64,000 bases of DNA, from NCBI GenBank assembly GCA_018398815.1, contig CM031616.1, forward strand, positions 37,877,886 to 37,941,885, given 5' to 3'. This DNA comes from Conus ventricosus. Taxonomy: Eukaryota > Mollusca > Gastropoda > Neogastropoda > Conidae. Positions 59,939 to 64,000 of this stretch are shown in pieces; the first letter of the stretch is position 1, and the number at the start of each line of letters is the position of its first letter. The translations under genes were made by a program, and so were the position numbers. Below the pieces are notes generated by a model that did no database searches, had not been told where the DNA came from, and saw only the letters and a program-made list of their open reading frames with translations.

Positions 59939-60539
59939 GCTCTTCACGCCAATGGGTATGTTGGTTTTGAAAAATCTCCTGTTTTAAGGTCTGTAAGGTT
60001 TCATTACCCGCACTTCAATTCATTGAAAGGAAGGTGAATGAGCGCTGATCGTATTCACATTCATGACGTTATAAATGATTTTTTTTTTTTTCTTTTTCTT
60101 TTTCTTTCCTTTGACGAAACCAGAAATTTTGAGTGAAAATCGTTTGTTAAATATGCTACCTCAAATAAACGTAAACGTTTGTTTTGTTTACAAGGTTTTT
60201 TTTGGTCACTGGAATCTCTTACCACTGACCTAGTACCAAGTTTGCACTTACATAATGTTAAAACTCTGCTTGATAGATTAAAAAAAAAAAAGAAAGGTAA
60301 AGATTTATTTGAAAGCGTTGATTTAGTCGAACAAAATGCAGTCAGACCCAAAGAAATGTCGGTGATTAGCAAACTTCGCTGAAGGCCTCACGGCCTAGGC
60401 TTCAATGCCTGTTCGCCACCACTGCTACGGCTGCTGCTACTAGACTACTGCCATCTTTCCTACTCGATACTCCACTGCTACCGCTGCAACTATTGCTGTT
60501 GCTGTTACTACAGTACTGGCAAAGGTATGAGGGCTGCCT
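59939..60539. other. Non-coding, A/T-rich
   Basis: T-run at 60079-60091. (CTGCTAC)-like trinucleotides at 60415-60520. No gene. Confidence 0.5.
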
Positions 60540-60745
60540 TGGAATGGACATAGTAGGACCACCTCTGGAGAAAGACGTTCACTCACGCTGGCTCTGCGAC
60601 TTTAGAAGCAATTATTGTTGCAGGAAAGGGTTTGTTAGGTGGTGTCCTGCGTGCGTTGGATTAAAGCAGGCACGGTAACCAGTCTCCGGCAGCAGTGCAG
60701 CGTTTCCTCTGGCGGGTTGCGGCTCCGTGACGCAGAACTGCATCA
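60540..60745 (+). mobile_element. Fragment of the long SINE family
   Basis: Plus-strand phrases CACTCACGCTGGCTCTGCGAC, AGCAATTATTGTTGCAGG, GGTGTCCTGCGTGCGTTGGA and GGCAGCAGTGCAGCGTTTCC match, in order, the central body of the copies at 32881 and 59149 read on their sense strand. Head and tail are missing. Confidence 0.7.
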
Positions 60746-60924
60746 TACTGACGAGTTCTTGTGTCGTGCGATACAAAGGTCACCCATAATCATTTGAAGT
60801 ACATGATCACGGAAACTTTCGACACTGAGTTTGGTTTTAAAACTCCTTCATCTGTTCTCTTTAGTAATCTTAAGTGGAGTACATGGCTAAAAGGGGAATT
60901 AAACTAAACTGTCATGTTATTATT

Positions 60925-61215
60925 ATTGTGAATACTTATATAGCGCCTTTCCTCGGCTAGAGACCAAGCTCTAAGCGCTTTACAGTCTACACTCGTTTAC
61001 GTAATGGGCTGCCTACCTGGGTGGTGCCGACTGAAGAGCTGCCAACTGGCGCTTATTTCAGTTGTTTTCCCGTGTCATCCAGCCAATATCGTTCAATATC
61101 GTTCACTCAATTTCCTTACTTCCTTCATTCTTTGTTTAACATATTATCCATACCAACGGCCAAACAGGCCTTCTCTTCAACAACAACAAAAACAACAACA
61201 ACAACAAAACCACTA
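60925..61215. repeat. Dispersed repeat ('tatatagcgcc...aagcgcttt') with (ACA)n tail
   Basis: TTATATAGCGCCTTTCCT and CTAAGCGCTTTACA repeat the core seen at 13680-13730. The right end has CCATACCAACGGCCAAAC, also present in the SINE at 29403-29420, then (CAA)n to 61210. Possibly a SINE relic joined to a second element. Confidence 0.6.
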
Positions 61216-61768
61216 GAGCTTGCAGTATTTCATCCATCCAGGTAGTTATTGAAAGCTTTTTTCTTTATTGTCTTTGACATAATTCTTTTACATTTTTTTC
61301 AGTTGTCACGCAGGGAGGAATGAAGTGCTAATCAAGCACACTCAAGAGACTACACTTCAAGATAAGAGTGAGAAAAGAAAAACGTATGCATGGATGGCAA
61401 AATAAGTGCTACGAGAAAGATCAGCGTGAGAGACAAATGTGTGCCATGACTGGTGGAGCCAAGCCGCATGCATACACAATGGCACTCTAGAACAGCCGCT
61501 ACAGGGCGAATTTCGAGAGAGCATTTCTTGAACCCGCTATCTTTCCCCAGCATAGCAGTCTTTCGCCACGTCAGAAACACTGGCACTAATATTCAGTCCT
61601 CAGTGGGGGAAAACAGCAACACGAACAACAACAACAACAACAACAACAATAGCAACATCAACAACAACAGAAAACACAAAGCAGCTGCCATTCAGATCTT
61701 AAGACTTTAGTGGGGAACAGACAGACAGACAGAGAGAGAGAGAGAGGGGGGGCAAACAGGCAGGGAAG
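61216..61768. other. Upstream region of the cysteine-rich gene
   Basis: (CAA)n at 61620-61670 and (GA)n/(CAGA)n at 61713-61750 lie just before the start codon; these would be promoter or leader. No coding region recognised. Confidence 0.4.
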
Positions 61769-61935
61769 ATGGGGGAAGACTACAACTTCAAGAAAGCATG
61801 GGATGAGAAACTGTCGGCCTTCAAGAAGACCTGGGTGTGCAAGAAGTGTCACCGGTTCTGCCCCAACTGCGCCGGCAGGTCATGTGTGAAATGCTGCATC
61901 AAGAAACTGGAGGCTGGGCACCTGTTCACGGAAGA
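61769..61935 (+). CDS. First coding exon of a small cysteine-rich protein
   Basis: The start at 61769 sits in a good animal context (A at -3, G at +4). The exon encodes 55 codons plus two bases: an acidic/lysine-rich start (MGEDYNFKKAWDEKL), then a compact cysteine cluster, C-x2-C-x4-C-x2-C-x4-C-x2-C-C, in VCKKCHRFCPNCAGRSCVKCC. This looks like a treble-clef or RING/FYVE-like zinc-binding module, though I cannot assign a family. It ends at 61935 with GAAGA|GTGAGT, a near-perfect donor. The split codon is completed by exon 2 at 62506, giving ...FTEEELTAT. GC-rich codon choice stands out from the AT-rich surroundings. A zinc-binding or protein-interaction role is inference only. Confidence 0.85.
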
Positions 61936-62146
61936 GTGAGTTCAATGTTGGCAAATCGTGCATTTTGTTTGTTTGTTTTCATCTGTCTTCTTCTTCTTCT
62001 TCCCTTTCATGCTTTTCAGTGATACATCGTCATCGGCACCAGTATATTCCTTTTCTTTTTTACGTGTCTGTTGTAAACTACTTCTGTCTGTCTGTCTGCC
62101 TGCCTGTCCGTCTGTCTGTCTGCCTGCCTGTCTGTCTGTCTATCCG

Positions 62147-62194
<48 letters not shown>

Positions 62195-62505
62195 TGTGCG
62201 CGCGTGTGCTGTCCGCAATGAGAGAGAGAGAGAGAGAGAGAGGGTGTGTGTGTGTAACCATTCGTCGCGAACATGAAGCCTTTGCGCTTCTGAACTGAAC
62301 TGTATGTGAATGTGCGCGTGCGTGCGCGCGCGCGCTCTTGCGTGTGTGTGAGTGTGTGTGTTGTGTACGCGTACGCGCGCACATACACACACATACGCGC
62401 ACACATTGCGTACACAACACACACACACGCGCGCGCGCACACACACACACACACGCACACGCACACACACACATGTACCCACAAACACGTGTTACTGTTC
62501 AACAG
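61936..62505 (+). other. Intron with (GT)n, (GA)n and (CA)n runs
   Basis: Starts GTGAGT and ends TTACTGTTCAACAG. Filled with (GTCT)n at 62085-62145, (GT)n at 62148-62192, (GA)n at 62220-62242 and GC/CA alternation at 62305-62472. Confidence 0.8.
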
Positions 62506-62560
62506 GGAGCTCACGGCCACCTCCAAGTACGGGCAACTGAACCCTGAGGCCTTGTTTGAC
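62506..62560 (+). CDS. Second coding exon of the cysteine-rich protein
   Basis: 55 nt between a good acceptor (TTCAACAG|G) and a good donor (GAC|GTGAGT). Read with the two bases left over from exon 1 it encodes EELTATSKYGQLNPEALFD, ending in phase 0. In-frame joining with exon 1 and two consensus splice sites make it convincing despite its size. The next exon should lie downstream, possibly outside the window; I could not identify it. Confidence 0.82.
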
Positions 62561-63940
62561 GTGAGTTTTGGTCACACACACTCCCTCTCCCACCCCCATC
62601 CGTTCTTCTCACCCTATACCCGTCTCTCACACCCCCCCCCCCCCATCCCCCCACCCCACCCCACCGTCTCAATCCTCACAGTCGATCCCCTCTAATTTAC
62701 GCTGCTCAAGTCATGTCTAAAGCGGTAGGATAAACTCAGCAAAGGCAAAACTGGTAGCCAGGGCATGGCTACCAATAAAAGTCATGTTCTACCATCAACA
62801 TTGTTCCTGACTTTCCCACCGTGGACAATCTGGTCAGACAAAAATGAAACCGGTACACCGTACCAGTGGCCTAACGAATTGTCTTTTTTTTTATTCTCCT
62901 CTCTGAATCAGTATGATACCGGTACGGTAATAACCGGTAAACGCAAAACCAGCCCCTCTCCGTCTTCCCCTCACTTCCCACCCACTTCCTGTATGATTCC
63001 AGTCTTTTTGTTTTGTTTTGGGTGTTGGTTTTCTTCTTCTTCGCCTTCTTGTTCTTGTTCTTAATCTTCTTTATTTCTTTCTTTCTTTTGTTTGGTTGTT
63101 TAAATCTCAGTAAAAAGGTTATAAGAATGCCTTGACAGACTCACAAAAAACCGCGATGTAGAAGCTGCCTAAAAATCACAGTTCCCTGCGAGGTGGCATA
63201 GCAGCGAACACCAAGGAAGAGGTGGCAGCTCTCCTTTGAGGGACACTGACGTGAAAGGTCAGTATCAGGCGCAGCAGCCAACCTTCCAGCGGTATGGGTG
63301 ACGGCAGATCTAGTCTGTGTCGCCAGGGAGATGTGGGGCGATCGGCGATGGAGCACTGCCTGACTGACTGCGATTACTGTGGCCTGGAGTACCATTCTTT
63401 TGAGGGTCGGGCATTGGGGGCGTCCCTCTCGGGGTTGAGCTAAAAAAGAAAAAAAAAAAACCCGCTGGGACGTAGTCTGCGTGGACCACAGAAGGGACTC
63501 ATGCGGCGTTCCAACGACTTTCGTCCTGCTCCCTCTTCGAGGCGGCCTTACGCGTAGGACCATCGCCACCCGGGCATGAAGAAGGCCGCCTGGTGGCCCT
63601 GAAGACAGACCTTTTGAGGGGGAAAGGGGCGAAGAAGACCGACGCCTATCGTCGGCCGTCCAACACCACCAAGTGAACCGCAGTTCACAAGAAAGCAGAG
63701 CTGAGAGAGTGACAGACGACAGCCCCCACACAGAACCAGACTATTGCCAACGACAACAATTCCTACGAAGTATGCAGACTTCAGCCTGCAAGTATATCCT
63801 GTCCTTAAGGGCTTCCAGCCAGTAGGACGTTAAACTCACATGGACGCTGCCAGAGTGTGTGTTCATCAGGGATGCCTATGGGAAACACGTCATAGCGGTG
63901 CCCACCCCCTCTCCTCTGCAAGTATTCACACTATACTGCG
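62561..63940. other. Probable intron; no further exon identified
   Basis: Poly-C patch 62631-62644. A GC-richer block at 63180-63900 is open on the minus strand (63731-63141) but has low-complexity Ser/Arg composition and no domain; it may be a repeat. Confidence 0.4.

Positions 63941-63994
<54 letters not shown>
63941..63994. repeat. (GT)n microsatellite at window end
   Basis: Pure GT run of about 54 bp. Confidence 0.95.
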
Positions 63995-63995
<1 letters not shown>

Positions 63996-64000
63996 CTCCA

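Noticed and set aside
63141..63731. 196-codon minus-strand frame
   Set aside because: Ser/Arg-rich without motif; probably the reverse of a GC-rich repeat. A plus-strand phrase at 63578 resembles the hammerhead stem but lacks GAAA after it.

Overview
This is nuclear DNA of an animal. There are no bacterial-style gene clusters. Coding sequence is sparse and carries GT-AG splice sites. Microsatellites and homopolymer runs are extremely abundant, and the mobile DNA is a metazoan mix: CR1/L2-like and RTE-like non-LTR retrotransposons, a Penelope-like element, Tc1/mariner transposons and tRNA-headed SINEs. This mix suggests a lophotrochozoan, most likely a mollusc and perhaps a gastropod. That placement is inference from the repeat content, not proof.

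Layout: 0-7 kb holds two host gene loci. On the minus strand at 2.2-2.6 kb is a THAP zinc-finger exon with a nonsense codon and a frameshift. On the plus strand at 5.05-6.90 kb is a transmembrane protein with immunoglobulin-like ectodomain features and a cytoplasmic tail built of five 18-residue repeats, broken by two frame shifts. A non-LTR 3' fragment lies at 3.2-3.9 kb. 7-14 kb is non-coding: a 440-bp foldback, a 146-bp satellite in which each unit carries a near-perfect 31-nt palindrome, a 54-bp tandem repeat and many microsatellites.

14-40 kb is a mobile-element graveyard. Eight non-LTR pieces lie on the minus strand, including a full-length 3.2-kb RTE-like element with perfect 12-bp target-site duplications (34.8-38.0 kb). 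A Tc1/mariner element with both terminal inverted repeats sits at 21.2-22.7 kb and a decayed mariner at 31.5-32.8 kb. A SINE-sized repeat lies at 29.3-29.6 kb, and an unusually long (about 850 bp) tRNA-headed SINE at 32.9-33.7 kb. A tandem dimer of about 215 bp at 23.6-24.0 kb carries a hammerhead-ribozyme-like core.

40-54 kb has no recognisable gene. It is T/G-rich on the plus strand and could be a long intron or UTR, with three short tandem arrays. 54.3-56.4 kb is a minisatellite of about 34 bp that is open in several frames on both strands. 57-58.3 kb holds the GIY-YIG end of a Penelope-like element followed by further hammerhead-like motifs. 59-61 kb holds a second complete long SINE with 12-bp target duplications plus fragments. 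From 61.77 kb a real spliced gene begins on the plus strand. Its first coding exon encodes a small cysteine-rich domain and joins in frame to a second exon at 62.5 kb, with the rest presumably beyond what I could recognise or outside the window.

Single-base lesions recur in otherwise well-preserved reading frames (immunoglobulin gene, THAP exon, RTE), so some apparent pseudogenes may be assembly errors.
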